The notes: generated by a model not told the origin, from the letters alone. A DNA stretch of 64,000 bases from Comamonas testosteroni (GCF_030505195.1 NZ_CP129672.1:3444501-3508500); one strand, 5' to 3'; numbered from the stretch's first letter, positions 26,649-37,937 are shown. Numbers and translations: made by a program.

Positions 26649-28553
26649 ATGCAAGACGAAGATCTCAAGCTCGACGATCAGGTTCTGCAGCCGGATGCGG
26701 AATCGGGTGCTATGCATATGCAAGCGCCTTCCGCTGATCCACAAAGCATTTCAGATGGAATTATGTCTGAAATTATTCAGGAGCAAGCGCAAGAGGCTAC
26801 TGAATTTGTAGCACCTGTGATCATCGCCAAGGCGTTGGACGCCGAGCCGGTGCCCGATATCTCCACCTTGACGGCGGCCAGGGACGCAGCCGCCTTTGTG
26901 GCACAGATCTTTGCCGACCCCAGCATCTCCGATGCGGCCGATGCCGAAGTGACCGAAGTCGAGTCGCAGCCCGAAGCCGAGCCGCAGGAGGTGGTGGAGC
27001 TGCCGCCTGTCCCCGTGCATTGGCCGCAAGGCGCGGCCCAGCACCTGCAGGGTCAGCGTGTGCTGATTCTGGGTCTGGGCATCTCGGGCATTGCAATGGC
27101 CCGCTGGTGCGTGCGTGCCGGTGCCGAGGTTACGGTGGCCGACACCCGTGAAGCCCCTCCCTATCTGTCCGCGCTGCAGACCGAGCTGCCCGGCGTGCGC
27201 TTTGTCGCAGGCGAGTTCACGGCGGCTCTGGTCGACGGCCAGAGCCTGAGCTCTGTCTATCGCTCGCCGGGCCTGAGCCCGGCCAGCGTGGCACCGGTCT
27301 TCAATGCCGCGCGCAGCATCGGCCTGCCCACGGGGGGCGAGCTGGACCTGTTTGCCTTTGCGCTCAAGGGCCTGCGCGAAGCCCATGGCTATGCGCCCAA
27401 GGTGCTGGGCATCACCGGCACCAATGGCAAGACCACGGTCACCTCGCTGACCGGTCAGCTGCTGGAGCATGGCGGACTGAGCGTGGGCGTGGCCGGCAAT
27501 ATCGGTCCCACGCTGCTCGACACCCTGTCCGGGCGCATCGATGCCGAGACCCTGCCCCAGGCCTGGGTGCTGGAGCTGTCCAGCTTTCAGCTCGACGACT
27601 GCCACGGCTTCGAGCCCACGGCAGCCACGGTGCTCAATATCACCCAGGACCATCTGGACTGGCATGGCGGCATGCAGGCCTATGCCGATGCCAAGGCCCA
27701 TGTCTTTGGCGAGCAGGCTCTGATGGTGCTCAACCGCGAAGACCCCGTCGTCATGGCCATGCTGCCCGCGCCCGTGGCGGTGCCCGGCAAGCGTGGCAAG
27801 ACTTTCCAGCGGGCCCATGTCACCTTTGGCGGTGACATGCCGCGCCGCCCCGGAGACTTTGGTCTGGAGGTGGTCAACGGCATGACCTGGCTGGTGCGCG
27901 CCCATGAGGCTGACGAAACCAGCAAGGGCAAGAACGTCGACGATCTGCACATCGTGCGCCTGATGCCCGCCGATGCGCTGCGCATCCGCGGCCGCCACAA
28001 CGCCATCAATGCGCTGTCGGCCCTGGCGCTGGCGACCGGTGCGGGATGCACGCTGGCACCGCTTCTATACGGCCTGCGCGAATACCGGGGCGAGCCGCAC
28101 CGCGTGCAGCCCGTGGGCCGGGTGGGCGATGTCGAATACTTTGACGACAGCAAGGGCACGAATGTGGGCGCCACCGTGGCCGCCCTCATGGGCCTGGGGC
28201 AGGACCACCGCATCGTGGTGATCCTGGGCGGACTGGGCAAGGGCCAGGACTTCACGCCGCTGGCCGCACCCGTCTCGCGTTATGCGCGCGCGGCCGTGCT
28301 GATCGGCCAGGATGCGCCGCAGATCCGCGAGGCACTGGGCGACACCGGCGTGAGCCTGGTCGATGCCGCCACCATGCAGGACGCCGTGCAGCAGGCCGCG
28401 CGCCTGGCCCATGCCAATGATGCGGTGCTGCTCTCGCCCGCTTGCGCGAGCATGGACATGTTCAAGGACTATGCGGACCGCGCCCACCAGTTTGTGGAAG
28501 CGGTGCGCGAGCTGGCGCTTGACGCCGGCCAGCAACTGGAGGACGGCGCATGA
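26649..28553 (+). CDS. murD: UDP-MurNAc-L-Ala:D-Glu ligase MurD with long N-terminal extension
   Basis: The C-terminal ~500 residues are Mur[21 protein letters not shown] (Rossmann-like N domain), the ATP loop [36 protein letters not shown] with the carbamylated Lys, and [20 protein letters not shown]. It adds D-Glu to UDP-MurNAc-L-Ala. With the ATG at 26649, five bases after mraY, the protein has 634 residues, against about 450-500 for the family. The first ~135 residues are acidic, probably disordered, and part of their coding sequence resembles a dispersed repeat (26784-26808). There is no good in-frame Met closer to the domain, so the extension appears genuine. Confidence 0.93.
   Translation: MQDEDLKLDDQVLQPDAESGAMHMQAPSADPQSISDGIMSEIIQEQAQEATEFVAPVIIAKALDAEPVPDISTLTAARDAAAFVAQIFADPSISDAADAEVTEVESQPEAEPQEVVELPPVPVHWPQGAAQHLQGQRVLILGLGISGIAMARWCVRAGAEVTVADTREAPPYLSALQTELPGVRFVAGEFTAALVDGQSLSSVYRSPGLSPASVAPVFNAARSIGLPTGGELDLFAFALKGLREAHGYAPKVLGITGTNGKTTVTSLTGQLLEHGGLSVGVAGNIGPTLLDTLSGRIDAETLPQAWVLELSSFQLDDCHGFEPTAATVLNITQDHLDWHGGMQAYADAKAHVFGEQALMVLNREDPVVMAMLPAPVAVPGKRGKTFQRAHVTFGGDMPRRPGDFGLEVVNGMTWLVRAHEADETSKGKNVDDLHIVRLMPADALRIRGRHNAINALSALALATGAGCTLAPLLYGLREYRGEPHRVQPVGRVGDVEYFDDSKGTNVGATVAALMGLGQDHRIVVILGGLGKGQDFTPLAAPVSRYARAAVLIGQDAPQIREALGDTGVSLVDAATMQDAVQQAARLAHANDAVLLSPACASMDMFKDYADRAHQFVEAVRELALDAGQQLEDGA
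26784..26808 (-). repeat. Probable family A repeat inside the murD 5' extension
   Basis: CAAGCGCAAG-AGGCTA-CTGAATTTG matches the reverse complement of the family A left arm (CAAGCGCAAG-CAGCTA-TCAAATTTG, as I recall the consensus) at about 20 of 25 bases. The reading frame is uninterrupted. A second weaker stretch (GCTATGCATATGCAAGCGC) lies at 26709-26727. Confidence 0.45.
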
Positions 28554-29821
28554 CAGCCGCCTTCCTGACCAGCCTCTCCGGCCGCATGCGCTCGTGGTTC
28601 CGCAGCGCAGAGGAAAGGCCCATCGATGTGCTGCCTGTGCGCGTAGGCGGGCCGCTGTACGACCGTCCCACCCGTACTCCGGCGAGCGTGCTGGGGCTGG
28701 ATCAGGCATTGATCTGGGTCGTCATCGCCTTGCTGTCCTGGAGTCTGGTCATGGTGTATTCGGCATCGATTGCGATGCCCGACAACCCGCGCTTCGGCAA
28801 GATCGAGCCCTATCACTTTTTGCTGCGCCACACCATGTCGATAGGCATGGCCTTTGTGGCCGCGCTGCTGGCCTTCCAGGTGCCCATGAATGTCTGGGAG
28901 AAGGTGGCGCGCAAGCTGTTTCTGATCTCCATCGTGTTGCTGATGGCGGTGCTGATCCCGCATGTGGGCACGGTGGTCAACGGCGCGCGTCGCTGGCTGT
29001 CGCTGGGCATCATGAACTTCCAGCCTTCCGAGCTGGCCAAGTTCTCCATCCTGATCTACGCGGCCGACTACATGGTGCGCAAGATGGAGGTCAAGGAGCG
29101 CTTCTTCCGCGCCGTGCTGCCCATGGGCCTGGCCGTGGTCGTGGTGGGCGTGCTGCTGCTGGCCGAGCCCGACATGGGGGCCTTCATGGTGATCGTCGTG
29201 ATCTCCATGGGCATTTTGTTCCTGGGCGGCGTGAACGCGCGCATGTTCTTCATCATCGCACTGCTGGTGGTGGCGGCCTTCGGCATGATCATCGCCACCT
29301 CGGAGTGGCGCCGCGAACGTATTTTTGCCTACCTCGATCCCTGGGATGAGAAGCATGCGCTGGGCAAGGGCTACCAGCTCTCGCATGCGCTGATTGCCAT
29401 CGGGCGGGGCGAGATCTTTGGCGTGGGTCTGGGCCGCAGCGTGGAAAAGCTGCACTGGCTGCCTGAGGCGCATACCGACTTTCTGCTGGCTGTGATCGGC
29501 GAAGAATTTGGTCTGGTCGGCCTGCTGCTGATTGCTGCCGTCTTCTTCTGGTTGACCCGCCGCATCATGCTGATCGGCCGTCAGGCCATCGCGCTGGATC
29601 GTGTCTTTGCCGGACTGGTGGCCGAGGGCGTGGCGATCTGGATGGGCTTCCAGGCCTTTATCAACATGGGTGTGAATCTGGGCGCCTTGCCAACCAAAGG
29701 CCTGACTCTGCCGTTAATGAGCTTTGGCGGTTCGGCCATTTTGATGAATTTGATTGCGATAGCTGTGGTGCTCAGAGTCGATTACGAAAACAAGCTGCTG
29801 ATGAAGGGGGGCCACGCATGA
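28550..29821 (+). CDS. ftsW: Lipid II polymerase FtsW (SEDS family)
   Basis: A 423-residue SEDS glycosyltransferase with a cytoplasmic N-terminal tail of about 55 residues and then roughly ten membrane helices. [18 protein letters not shown] ([22 protein letters not shown]), GEEFGLVG and the C-terminal [18 protein letters not shown] are SEDS hallmarks. Position inside the dcw cluster identifies it as the septal FtsW; the elongation paralogue rodA is at 48150. It polymerises septal glycan with FtsI. Overlaps are 4 bases at both ends. Confidence 0.96.
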   Translation: MTAAFLTSLSGRMRSWFRSAEERPIDVLPVRVGGPLYDRPTRTPASVLGLDQALIWVVIALLSWSLVMVYSASIAMPDNPRFGKIEPYHFLLRHTMSIGMAFVAALLAFQVPMNVWEKVARKLFLISIVLLMAVLIPHVGTVVNGARRWLSLGIMNFQPSELAKFSILIYAADYMVRKMEVKERFFRAVLPMGLAVVVVGVLLLAEPDMGAFMVIVVISMGILFLGGVNARMFFIIALLVVAAFGMIIATSEWRRERIFAYLDPWDEKHALGKGYQLSHALIAIGRGEIFGVGLGRSVEKLHWLPEAHTDFLLAVIGEEFGLVGLLLIAAVFFWLTRRIMLIGRQAIALDRVFAGLVAEGVAIWMGFQAFINMGVNLGALPTKGLTLPLMSFGGSAILMNLIAIAVVLRVDYENKLLMKGGHA

Positions 29822-30903
29822 GCCGTCTCATCAAGCCAAACAAGCCACGCACGGCACTGGTCATGGCCGGTGGTACCGGCGGTCATATCTTCCCCGGTCT
29901 GGCCGTGGCACAGGAGCTGCGCTCGCGCGGCTGGAATGTGCACTGGCTGGGCGCGCCCGGCTCCATGGAGTCGCGCATCGTGCCGCCCCAGGGCTTTGCA
30001 CTGGAGCTGATCGAGTTTGGCGGCGTGCGCGGCAAGGGGCTCAAGACCCTGGTGCAACTGCCGTTCAGGCTGGCGAAGGCCTTCTCGCAGGCGCGTGCCG
30101 TGATCAAGCGCGTGCAGCCCGATGTGGTCATCGGCCTGGGCGGTTACCTCACCGTGCCAGGTGGCCTGATGGCTGCGGCTTCGGGCGTTCCCGTGGTGCT
30201 GCACGAGCAGAACTCCGTGGCCGGCATGGCCAACAAGGTCGTGGCCAAGGTGGCCAAGCGCGTGTTCACGGCTTTCCCCAAGGTGTTTTCCCAGGGTGAA
30301 TGGGTGGGCAATCCGCTGCGTCAGGCGTTTCTGGAGCAGGCCGAGCCCGCCCAGCGCTTTGCCGGGCGCAGCGGCCCGCTCAGGCTGCTGGTGGTGGGCG
30401 GTAGCCTGGGAGCCAGGGCGCTCAATGAGATCGTGCCCAGGGCTCTGGCCCTGATACCCGTCGATCAGCGCCCCTTGGTGCTGCACCAAAGCGGCACGGC
30501 CCAGATCGATGCGCTGCGTGCCAACTATCAGGCCGCTGGCGTGCAGGCCGAGCTGACCCCCTTCATCGACGACACGGCCAAGGCCTTTGCCGATGCCGAC
30601 CTCATCGTCTGCCGTGCCGGTGCCAGCACCGTGACCGAGATTGCCGCCGTTGGGGCGGCAGCGGTCTATGTGCCCTTCCCGGCGGCGGTGGACGACCACC
30701 AGAGCAGCAATGCCCGATTCCTGGTGGACGCCGGTGGCGGCTGGTTACAGCCTCAAAGTACTTTGAGCGCCCAAGGGTTGGCGGAAATGCTACAAAATAT
30801 GCAGCGTGCGACGCTGTTGGAGCGCGCTGAACTCGCGAAGAAAATGCAAAAGACTGATGCCACCGCGAAGGTGGTCGCCGCTTGTGAGGAGTTGGCAGCA
30901 TGA
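29818..30903 (+). CDS. murG: UDP-GlcNAc:lipid I N-acetylglucosaminyltransferase MurG
   Basis: A 361-residue GT-B (GT28) enzyme converting lipid I to lipid II at the inner membrane face. The N-terminal [15 protein letters not shown] loop, [27 protein letters not shown], and the donor-binding [24 protein letters not shown] ... DDHQ motifs are intact. A perfect 16-bp palindrome (CTCAAAGT-ACTTTGAG, 30752-30767) lies in the 3' part of the gene. Confidence 0.96.
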   Translation: MSRLIKPNKPRTALVMAGGTGGHIFPGLAVAQELRSRGWNVHWLGAPGSMESRIVPPQGFALELIEFGGVRGKGLKTLVQLPFRLAKAFSQARAVIKRVQPDVVIGLGGYLTVPGGLMAAASGVPVVLHEQNSVAGMANKVVAKVAKRVFTAFPKVFSQGEWVGNPLRQAFLEQAEPAQRFAGRSGPLRLLVVGGSLGARALNEIVPRALALIPVDQRPLVLHQSGTAQIDALRANYQAAGVQAELTPFIDDTAKAFADADLIVCRAGASTVTEIAAVGAAAVYVPFPAAVDDHQSSNARFLVDAGGGWLQPQSTLSAQGLAEMLQNMQRATLLERAELAKKMQKTDATAKVVAACEELAA

Positions 30904-32333
30904 AACACGCCATTCATCACATTCACTTTGTCGGTATTGGCGGCGCCGGCATGAGCGGTATTGCAGAGGTTCTGCATAACCTGGGTTACGCCATTTCAGG
31001 CTCCGACCTGGCTGACAGCGCCACGCTGCGCCGCCTGGCGGGCCTGGGCATCAAGACCTTTGTCGGTCACGCGGCCGAGAACGTTGTTGGCAGCGATGCC
31101 GTGGTGACATCCACGGCTGTGCAGGGCGACAACCCCGAGGTCCTGGCTGCGCGCGAGAAAAAGATTCCTGTGGTTCCTCGTGCACTGATGCTGGCCGAGC
31201 TGATGCGTTTCAAGCAGGGCATCGCCATTGCCGGCGCGCATGGCAAGACCACCACCACCAGCCTGGTGACCAGTGTGCTGGCCGAGGCCGGTCTGGATCC
31301 CACCTTCGTGATCGGCGGCAAGCTCAACAGCGCCGGCGCGAATGCCAAGCTGGGTCAGGGCGACTACATCGTGGTCGAGGCTGACGAGTCCGATGCCTCC
31401 TTCCTGAACCTGCTGCCTGTGATGGCAGTCGTCACCAATATCGACGCCGATCACATGGAAACCTACGGCCATGACTTCGGCCGTCTCAAGCAGGCCTTTG
31501 TCGACTTCCTGCATCGCATGCCGTTTTACGGTCGTGCCATTCTCTGCGTCGACAGCCCTGCCGTGCGCGAGATCCTGCCCAAGCTGGCGCGTCCGGTCAC
31601 GACCTACGGCTTTGCCGAAGATGCCCAGGTGCGCGCCGTGAACGTGCGTGCCGAAGCCGGTCGCATGCGCTTTACCGTGCGCCGCCAGAACGGCCAGAGC
31701 TACCCCGATCTGGAAGTCGTGCTGAGCCTGCCCGGCGAGCACAACGTGCTCAACGCCCTGTCTGCCGTGGCGGTGGCCATGGAACTCGAGATTTCTGACG
31801 AGGCGCTGCTGCGCGCATTGGAAGGCTTCAAGGGTGTAGGACGGCGCTTCCAGCGCTATGGCGAGCTGCCGGCTGCCAATGGCGGCACTTTCACCGTCAT
31901 CGACGACTACGGACATCACCCCGTGGAAATGGCAGCCACGCTGGCTGCGGCGCGCGGTGCCTTTCCGGGGCAGCGCCTGGTGCTGGCCTTCCAGCCACAC
32001 CGCTACAGCCGCACGCGCGACTGTTTCGAGGACTTTGTGAAGGTCATCGGCAGCGCCGACTCGGTACTGCTGGCCGAGGTCTATGCCGCAGGCGAGGCCC
32101 CCATCGTGGCCGCCGACGGTCGATCCCTGGCTCGCGCCTTGCGTGTGGCCGGCAAGGTCGAGCCTGTATTTGTGGAAAACATTGCCGATATGCCGGCAGC
32201 CATCGCTGCCAATGCGCAAGCGGGCGATGTATTGCTGTGCATGGGTGCCGGGTCAATTGGCGCCGTGCCTGGGAAATTGGTTGAAATGCTTCAGAAACAA
32301 GAGCTGGCTGCGCCCGCAGGGAGCGCGCAATGA
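30900..32333 (+). CDS. murC: UDP-MurNAc:L-alanine ligase MurC
   Basis: A 477-residue Mur ligase adding the first stem amino acid. The N-terminus has the nucleotide-binding [21 protein letters not shown], the ATP loop is [12 protein letters not shown], and [21 protein letters not shown] and [10 protein letters not shown] are family motifs. A 4-base overlap joins it to murG and to ddlB. Confidence 0.97.
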   Translation: MKHAIHHIHFVGIGGAGMSGIAEVLHNLGYAISGSDLADSATLRRLAGLGIKTFVGHAAENVVGSDAVVTSTAVQGDNPEVLAAREKKIPVVPRALMLAELMRFKQGIAIAGAHGKTTTTSLVTSVLAEAGLDPTFVIGGKLNSAGANAKLGQGDYIVVEADESDASFLNLLPVMAVVTNIDADHMETYGHDFGRLKQAFVDFLHRMPFYGRAILCVDSPAVREILPKLARPVTTYGFAEDAQVRAVNVRAEAGRMRFTVRRQNGQSYPDLEVVLSLPGEHNVLNALSAVAVAMELEISDEALLRALEGFKGVGRRFQRYGELPAANGGTFTVIDDYGHHPVEMAATLAAARGAFPGQRLVLAFQPHRYSRTRDCFEDFVKVIGSADSVLLAEVYAAGEAPIVAADGRSLARALRVAGKVEPVFVENIADMPAAIAANAQAGDVLLCMGAGSIGAVPGKLVEMLQKQELAAPAGSAQ

Positions 32334-33301
32334 GCATGTTTGGTACAAATATCGACGTGAAGGCACTGGGCAAGGTCGCCGTGCTCATGGGGGGGCGCTC
32401 GTCCGAGCGCGAGGTCTCTCTGATGTCCGGCGCTGGCGTGCTGGCCGCATTGCTGTCCAAGGGTGTTGACGCCCACAAGTTCGACCCTGCCGAACAGGGG
32501 CTGGACCAGCTCAAGGTACAAGGCTTTGACCGCTGCTTCATAGCGCTGCATGGCCGCTACGGCGAGGACGGCACGGTGCAGGGCGCGCTGGAGTTGCTGG
32601 ACATCCCCTATACGGGTTCGGGCGTGATGGCTTCCAGCATCGCCATGGACAAGATCATGACCAAGCGCATCTGGCGCTTTGAGGGCCTGCCCACACCGGA
32701 CTGGCGCATGGTCGATTCGGCCGAAGCCACCCGTGATGCATTGCAGGCCCTGGGCGCTCCCATGATCGTCAAGCCCGCACGCGACGGCTCCAGCATTGGC
32801 CTGACCAAGGTGATGAATGCCGACGAATGCGCCAAGGCCTACGAGCTGGCGGCCCAGTACGACGCAGAAGTGCTGTGCGAGCAGTTCATTGCCGGTGACG
32901 AGACCACCTGCCCCGTGCTGGGCACGGGAGCCAAGGCCGCTGCGCTGCCGGTGATCCGAATCGTTGCGCCTGAAGGCAACTACGACTACCAGAACAAGTA
33001 CTTCACAGATACCACGCAGTATCACTGCCCTAGCGGCCTGCCGGCTGCCGAGGAAGCCGAGATCCAGCGCATTGTGGAGAAAGCCTTCCGCACCCTGGGC
33101 TGCCGTGGCTGGGCGCGTGCCGACATCATGATTCGCGCCAGCGACCGCAAGCCTTTCTTGCTGGAGATCAACACCTCTCCTGGCATGACGGGGCATTCTC
33201 TCGTCCCCATGGCTGCGCGCGCCTCCGGCGTGAGCTACGAAAACCTGTGCCTTGGCATTCTGGCCATGAGCACGCTGGATGGAGAAGCGGAGCAGCCATG
33301 A
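32330..33301 (+). CDS. ddlB: D-alanine:D-alanine ligase
   Basis: A 323-residue ATP-grasp enzyme making the D-Ala-D-Ala used by MurF. The [15 protein letters not shown]-terminus, the [14 protein letters not shown] loop, [11 protein letters not shown], and [18 protein letters not shown] at the C-terminal metal site are all present. The stop is contained in the ATGA that starts ftsQ. Confidence 0.97.
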   Translation: MSMFGTNIDVKALGKVAVLMGGRSSEREVSLMSGAGVLAALLSKGVDAHKFDPAEQGLDQLKVQGFDRCFIALHGRYGEDGTVQGALELLDIPYTGSGVMASSIAMDKIMTKRIWRFEGLPTPDWRMVDSAEATRDALQALGAPMIVKPARDGSSIGLTKVMNADECAKAYELAAQYDAEVLCEQFIAGDETTCPVLGTGAKAAALPVIRIVAPEGNYDYQNKYFTDTTQYHCPSGLPAAEEAEIQRIVEKAFRTLGCRGWARADIMIRASDRKPFLLEINTSPGMTGHSLVPMAARASGVSYENLCLGILAMSTLDGEAEQP

Positions 33302-34107
33302 ACCGCAACCAGCCCACAGCCGCCGTCCCGTTCGACGTCAAGCTCATGAACATCACTGCCACGGTGATGTTCATGGGTTGCTTGACGGCGTGCGTGATGG
33401 CCGTGGGTTGGTGGTTGATGCGAACTCCGGCCTTCAATATTGGCCGTATCGTGGTGGAAGGCGAGTTGGTGCATAACAACGCTGTGACGCTGCGTGCCAA
33501 TGTGGCGCCAGTGCTCAAAGGCAACTTCTTCACGGTGGACCTGAAGGCGGCTCAGCACGCATTCGAGCAAGTGCCCTGGGTGCAGGAGGCGCGGGTGCGC
33601 CGCGAATATCCGAACGGCTTGCGCGTTGCGCTCAAGGAGCATGTGGCCGAGGCCTTCTGGGGGGCTGAGACCGGTGCCGGTCTGGTCAACAAGGCCGGCG
33701 AAGTGTTTGAAGCCAATCTGGGCGAACTGGACCGCGAAGGTCTGCCGCGTCTGCAAGGCCCCGAGGGCTCGGCCCCGCGTGTTCTGCAGATGTATCGAGC
33801 GCTGGAGCCGGCCTTGAAGCCGCTTGATGTGGCGCTGGACAGCCTGACTCTGGATGCGCGTGGCAGTTGGACTCTGGTGCTGGACAACGATGCGCTGCTG
33901 GAGCTGGGCGGCGGCACGACTGAAGACATATTGCGGCGCGTGCAGCGCTTTGTACGCACGCTGCCTCAGGTCACCTCTCAATACAAGCGCTCGGCTGCGG
34001 CACTGGAGTCTGCAGACCTGCGTTACGAAGACGGCTATGCCTTGCGACTCAAGGGCGTGACCACTGGAACCTCCGCGCCGGCAACTGCTGCCAGGGCCAG
34101 ACGATAA
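33298..34107 (+). CDS. ftsQ: Cell division protein FtsQ
   Basis: A 269-residue bitopic protein. A short cytoplasmic tail is followed by a transmembrane helix ([21 protein letters not shown]), a POTRA domain beginning [16 protein letters not shown], with [39 protein letters not shown], and a beta domain. FtsQ is the scaffold for FtsB and FtsL. The ATG at 33298 overlaps ddlB by 4 bases, as elsewhere in this operon. Confidence 0.95.
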   Translation: MNRNQPTAAVPFDVKLMNITATVMFMGCLTACVMAVGWWLMRTPAFNIGRIVVEGELVHNNAVTLRANVAPVLKGNFFTVDLKAAQHAFEQVPWVQEARVRREYPNGLRVALKEHVAEAFWGAETGAGLVNKAGEVFEANLGELDREGLPRLQGPEGSAPRVLQMYRALEPALKPLDVALDSLTLDARGSWTLVLDNDALLELGGGTTEDILRRVQRFVRTLPQVTSQYKRSAAALESADLRYEDGYALRLKGVTTGTSAPATAARARR

Positions 34108-34179
34108 GCGGGAGCAGGGGAGCAGACATGCAAGGCGCACACAAAGACAAGACAGAACCTACCGGGGGCGGAAGCTGAT

Positions 34180-35409
34180 ATGGCAAGAGAATACAAGGAT
34201 GTGATTGTTGGGCTGGATATCGGCACGGCCAAGGTCATGGCGGTGGTGGCCGAGGTCATGTCCAATGGCGAGCTCAAGCTGGCAGGTCTGGGCGTAGCCC
34301 CCAGCAATGGCTTGAAGCGCGGCGTGGTCGTGAACATCGATGCGACCGTGCAAAGCATCCAGCAGGCGCTCAAAGAGGCCGAGCTGATGGCGGATTGCAA
34401 GATTCAGCGAGTGTGCACCGGCATTACGGGCAGTCATATCCGCGGCCTCAATTCCAGCGGCATGGTGGCCATCAAGGACAAGGAAGTCTCGTCCACCGAT
34501 ATGGCCCGCGTGATGGAAACCGCCAAGGCCATCAATATCTCGTCCGACCAGCGTCTGCTGCTGGTCGAGGCGCAGGAGTTCGTCATCGACGGCCACGAGG
34601 TGCGCGAGCCCATCGGCATGAGTGGTATTCGTCTTGAAGCCAAGATCCATATCGTGACCGGCGCCCAGAGCGCGGCCGAGAACATCATCAAATGCGTGCG
34701 CCGCTGCGGCCTGGAAGTCGAGCAGCTGCTGCTCAACCCGCTGGCATCGGCCCAGGCCGTGCTGACCGACGACGAGCGCGAGCTGGGCGTGGCCGTGGTG
34801 GATATCGGCGCGGGTGCGACCGATGTGGCCATCTTCACCGGTGGTGCGATTCGCCATACGGCCGTGATCCCGATTGCCGGTGACCTGATCACCAGCGACA
34901 TCGCCATGGCCCTGCGCACTCCCACCAAGGATGCCGAGGACATCAAGGTCGAGAGCGGCTACGCCAAGCAGTTGCTGGCCGACCCCGATGCCCAGGTCGA
35001 AGTGCCTGGTCTGGGTGACCGCAGCCCGCGCATGATCAGCAAGCAGGCCCTGGCCGGCGTGATCGAGCCCCGTGTGGAGGAGATCTTCTCGCTGGTGCAG
35101 CAGGTCATCCGCGAGTCGGGCTACGAAGAAGTACTGTCCTCGGGCATCGTGCTCACGGGCGGCAGCGCCGTCATGCCCGGGATGATCGAGTTGGGCGAAG
35201 ACATCTTCCTCAAGCCCGTGCGTCGCGGGCTTCCCAAATATTCCGGTGCGCTGGCCGACATGGTCGCCCAGCCCCGTGCCGCCACGGTGATGGGCCTGCT
35301 CGATGAAGCACGCCTGGCACGTTTGCGTGGCTACAAGGTGGCCCAGAAGAGCGGTTCCATGAAGACCGCTTTTGGCCGGTTCAAAGACTTCATCGTGGGG
35401 AACTTCTGA
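34180..35409 (+). CDS. ftsA: Cell division protein FtsA
   Basis: A 409-residue actin-fold ATPase that anchors FtsZ to the membrane. VGLDIGTAKVMAVVAEV is the phosphate-1 motif, VVDIGAGATDVAIFTGGAIRHT the phosphate-2 motif, and VLTGGSAVMPGM the adenosine motif. The C-terminal end FGRFKDFIVGNF is the amphipathic membrane-targeting helix. It starts 72 bases after ftsQ, so it may have its own start signals; GGAAG precedes the ATG. Confidence 0.97.
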   Translation: MAREYKDVIVGLDIGTAKVMAVVAEVMSNGELKLAGLGVAPSNGLKRGVVVNIDATVQSIQQALKEAELMADCKIQRVCTGITGSHIRGLNSSGMVAIKDKEVSSTDMARVMETAKAINISSDQRLLLVEAQEFVIDGHEVREPIGMSGIRLEAKIHIVTGAQSAAENIIKCVRRCGLEVEQLLLNPLASAQAVLTDDERELGVAVVDIGAGATDVAIFTGGAIRHTAVIPIAGDLITSDIAMALRTPTKDAEDIKVESGYAKQLLADPDAQVEVPGLGDRSPRMISKQALAGVIEPRVEEIFSLVQQVIRESGYEEVLSSGIVLTGGSAVMPGMIELGEDIFLKPVRRGLPKYSGALADMVAQPRAATVMGLLDEARLARLRGYKVAQKSGSMKTAFGRFKDFIVGNF

Positions 35410-35555
35410 TATGAGCACTTATCGCATGTTCATCACCGGACCACCACAGATGGATTTTTCGCGGTATCGACGACGAAGACCGCGAAGACTTCAAGAGTTC
35501 GAAATTTCTTTTCCACAGCAGCGACAAACCACCACTAGAGAACAGGAGCACCACC

Positions 35556-36749
35556 ATGCCTATCGACATGATTGAAACCGAAGAATTCAACCAAGGCACG
35601 CAGATCAAGGTGATCGGCGTCGGCGGCGGCGGCGGCAACGCCGTCGACCACATGATTGAACGCAGCGTTCAGGGCGTCGAATTCATTACGGCCAATACCG
35701 ATGCTCAAGCTCTTTTGCGCAGCCGCGCTCACCGCACCATCCATCTGGGTGGCAGCGGCCTGGGTGCCGGCAGCAAGCCCGACAAGGGCCGCGATGCTGC
35801 GGAAGCTGCTGTGGAAGATATTCGCGCTGCCATCGAAGGCGCGCACATGCTCTTCATTACGGCAGGCATGGGTGGTGGTACGGGTACCGGTGCATCGCCT
35901 GTGATTGCACGAGTGGCCAAGGAAATGGGCATTCTGACGGTGGGTGTGGTGACCAAGCCTTTCGAGTGGGAAGGTGGTCGCCGCATGCAGAACGCTGACG
36001 CCGGCCTGGCCGAGTTGGAAGCGAATGTGGACTCGCTGATCGTTGTGCTCAACGAAAAGCTGCTCGATGTGCTGGGTGACGATATCTCCCAGGACGAGGC
36101 TTTTGCCCATGCCAACGATGTTCTGAAGAACGCCGTGGGCGGCATTGCCGAAATCATCAACGAGTACGGCCATGTGAACGTCGACTTCGAAGACGTGCGC
36201 ACCGTGATGGGCGAGCCCGGCAAGGCCATGATGGGTACGGCCAAGGCCGCCGGTCCCGATCGTGCCCGTATCGCCGCCGAGCAGGCCGTGGCCTGCCCGC
36301 TGCTGGAAGGCATCGATCTGTCCGGCGCCAAGGGCGTGCTGGTGCTGGTGACGGCCGCCAAGGGCAGCCTGAAGCTGTCCGAGTCGCGTCTGGCCATGTC
36401 CACCATCAACGCCTATGCGTCTCCCGATGCGCATGTGATCTATGGCGCCGCCTACGATGACTCGCTGGGCGACGAGATCCGCGTGACCGTGGTGGCCACC
36501 GGCCTGTCGCGTCCCAATGTGCGTCGCCAGAACATCCAGGTGGTGCAGGGCGGTCTGCGTACCGGTACCGACAACGTGGCTGTGGGCCTGCCTCCCCTGG
36601 GCGGCATGGAATACGGCACGGCCAACACCAATGTGCCCAGCGTCTGGCGCACCAACCGCACCCAGGCTTCGGAGCGCGTGAGCGCTCTGGCCTCTGGCGG
36701 CATGGACGATGTGGAGATCCCGGCCTTCCTGCGCAAGCAGGCGGACTGA
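35556..36749 (+). CDS. ftsZ: Cell division GTPase FtsZ
   Basis: A 397-residue tubulin homologue that forms the Z-ring. The GTP loop is MGGGTGTGASPVIA near residue 107 and the N-terminal IKVIGVGGGGGNAVDHM and NTDAQAL motifs are present. NADAGLAELEANVDSLIVVLN is the T5 region. The C-terminal peptide DDVEIPAFLRKQAD is the conserved binding site for FtsA and other partners. The 146-base gap from ftsA may hold an additional promoter, but I see no convincing -35/-10 pair. A family B repeat follows. Confidence 0.98.
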   Translation: MPIDMIETEEFNQGTQIKVIGVGGGGGNAVDHMIERSVQGVEFITANTDAQALLRSRAHRTIHLGGSGLGAGSKPDKGRDAAEAAVEDIRAAIEGAHMLFITAGMGGGTGTGASPVIARVAKEMGILTVGVVTKPFEWEGGRRMQNADAGLAELEANVDSLIVVLNEKLLDVLGDDISQDEAFAHANDVLKNAVGGIAEIINEYGHVNVDFEDVRTVMGEPGKAMMGTAKAAGPDRARIAAEQAVACPLLEGIDLSGAKGVLVLVTAAKGSLKLSESRLAMSTINAYASPDAHVIYGAAYDDSLGDEIRVTVVATGLSRPNVRRQNIQVVQGGLRTGTDNVAVGLPPLGGMEYGTANTNVPSVWRTNRTQASERVSALASGGMDDVEIPAFLRKQAD

Positions 36750-36758
36750 CAGCCCGAC

Positions 36759-36858
36759 ACCCCCTGAGCGGCTGCGCCGCTTCCCCCTCTCTCGCTTCGC
36801 AGGAGGGGGACGACGCCATCGCTGCGGGGGCGGCCCTTGCTCGGCATCTCTGAGTTGG
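36759..36858 (+). repeat. Dispersed GC-rich intergenic repeat, copy 3 (family B)
   Basis: CCCCCTGAGCGGCTGCGCCGCTTC, CCCTCTCTCGCTTCGCAGGAGGGGG and ACGACGCCATCGCTGCGGGG, then CTTGCTCGGCATCTCTGAG, follow the family order. It begins 10 bases after the ftsZ stop codon. Confidence 0.8.
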
Positions 36859-36947
36859 TGCTCGCCAGTATTTGAGAGGTCAGCCGCAAAGGCCTTTGGT
36901 TCGTTAAGGACTGAAGACCCATCAGTTCGCTGTATCGCAGCGATTAA

Positions 36948-36985
36948 GACAACCCTGGGTCGGCGTAAGCCGGCTCGGGGTTGTC
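36948..36985 (+). terminator. Long hairpin just before lpxC, possible terminator or leader structure
   Basis: GACAACCC (36948-36955) pairs with GGGTTGTC (36978-36985); an inner CGGC/GCCG pair closes a GTAA-type loop. It ends 17 bases before the lpxC start and is followed by CATTTAAAAT rather than a clean T-tract. It could end ftsZ transcription or shape the lpxC leader. Confidence 0.5.
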
Positions 36986-37002
36986 CCATTTAAAATACCA
37001 GC

Positions 37003-37926
37003 ATGCTTCAGCAACGTACCATCAAGACCATTTCCCGTGCCGTAGGCGTGGGCCTGCACAGCGGCCAGCGTGTCGAGTTGACGCTGCGCCCTGCCCAGCC
37101 TGATACCGGCATCGTGTTTCGTCGCGTGGACTTGCCCGAGCCTGTGGATATCCCCATTTCCGCCGAGGCAGTGACCGATACGCGCATGGCCTCGACCATC
37201 GGCAGCGGCGGTGCCAAGGTGCATACGGTAGAGCACCTGATGTCGGCCATCGCAGGTCTGGGAATCGACAACCTCTATGTGGACATCACTGCCGAAGAAG
37301 TGCCGATTCTCGATGGTTCCTCGTCCTCATTCGTGTTTCTGCTGCAAAGCGCCGGAATCGAGCTGCAGAAGGCGCCCAAGCGTTTCATCCGCATCAAGAG
37401 CCCGATCGAAGTGCGTGAAGGTGAAGGCCAGAACCTCAAGTGGGCGCGCTTCGATCCCTACCATGGCTTCAAGCTGCGCTTCGAGATCGACTTCGCTCAC
37501 CCCGCAGTGGACTCCACGGGGCAGTGCGTGGAGTTCGACATGGGTCTGGACAACTACACCCGCGATATCGCCCGCGCGCGCACCTTCGGCTTCACCAAGG
37601 ATGTGGAAATGCTGCGCAACAACGGCTTGGCACTGGGCGGCGGGCTGGACAACACCATCGTCATGGACGACTACAAGGTCCTGAACAGCGACGGCCTGCG
37701 CTATGACGACGAGTTTGCCAAGCACAAGATCCTTGATGCGATTGGTGACCTGTATCTGATCGGCAAGCCCATTCTCGGTGCCTACAGCGCCTTTCGCTCG
37801 GGTCACGGCCTCAACAACAAGCTGCTGCGCGCCATGATCGCTCAGCCGGAGACCTGGGAGATGGCGACCTTTGAGAGCGAGCGGCAGGCTCCCCAGGGCT
37901 TTGCCATGCCCGCCCAGGCCTGGTGA
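37003..37926 (+). CDS. lpxC: UDP-3-O-acyl-N-acetylglucosamine deacetylase LpxC
   Basis: A 307-residue zinc amidase for the committed step of lipid A synthesis. [18 protein letters not shown] is the typical N-terminus, [22 protein letters not shown] carries the first zinc ligand, and [14 protein letters not shown] with a downstream [12 protein letters not shown] supply the others. It follows ftsZ as in Escherichia coli and most Burkholderiales, though a repeat and a hairpin separate the two here. Confidence 0.97.
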   Translation: MLQQRTIKTISRAVGVGLHSGQRVELTLRPAQPDTGIVFRRVDLPEPVDIPISAEAVTDTRMASTIGSGGAKVHTVEHLMSAIAGLGIDNLYVDITAEEVPILDGSSSSFVFLLQSAGIELQKAPKRFIRIKSPIEVREGEGQNLKWARFDPYHGFKLRFEIDFAHPAVDSTGQCVEFDMGLDNYTRDIARARTFGFTKDVEMLRNNGLALGGGLDNTIVMDDYKVLNSDGLRYDDEFAKHKILDAIGDLYLIGKPILGAYSAFRSGHGLNNKLLRAMIAQPETWEMATFESERQAPQGFAMPAQAW

Positions 37927-37937
37927 GCGAGACCTCC

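Noticed and set aside
35411..35575. Short open frame between ftsA and ftsZ
   Set aside because: It runs into the ftsZ start region, has low complexity (basic, His-rich end) and no conserved features; more likely leader sequence.
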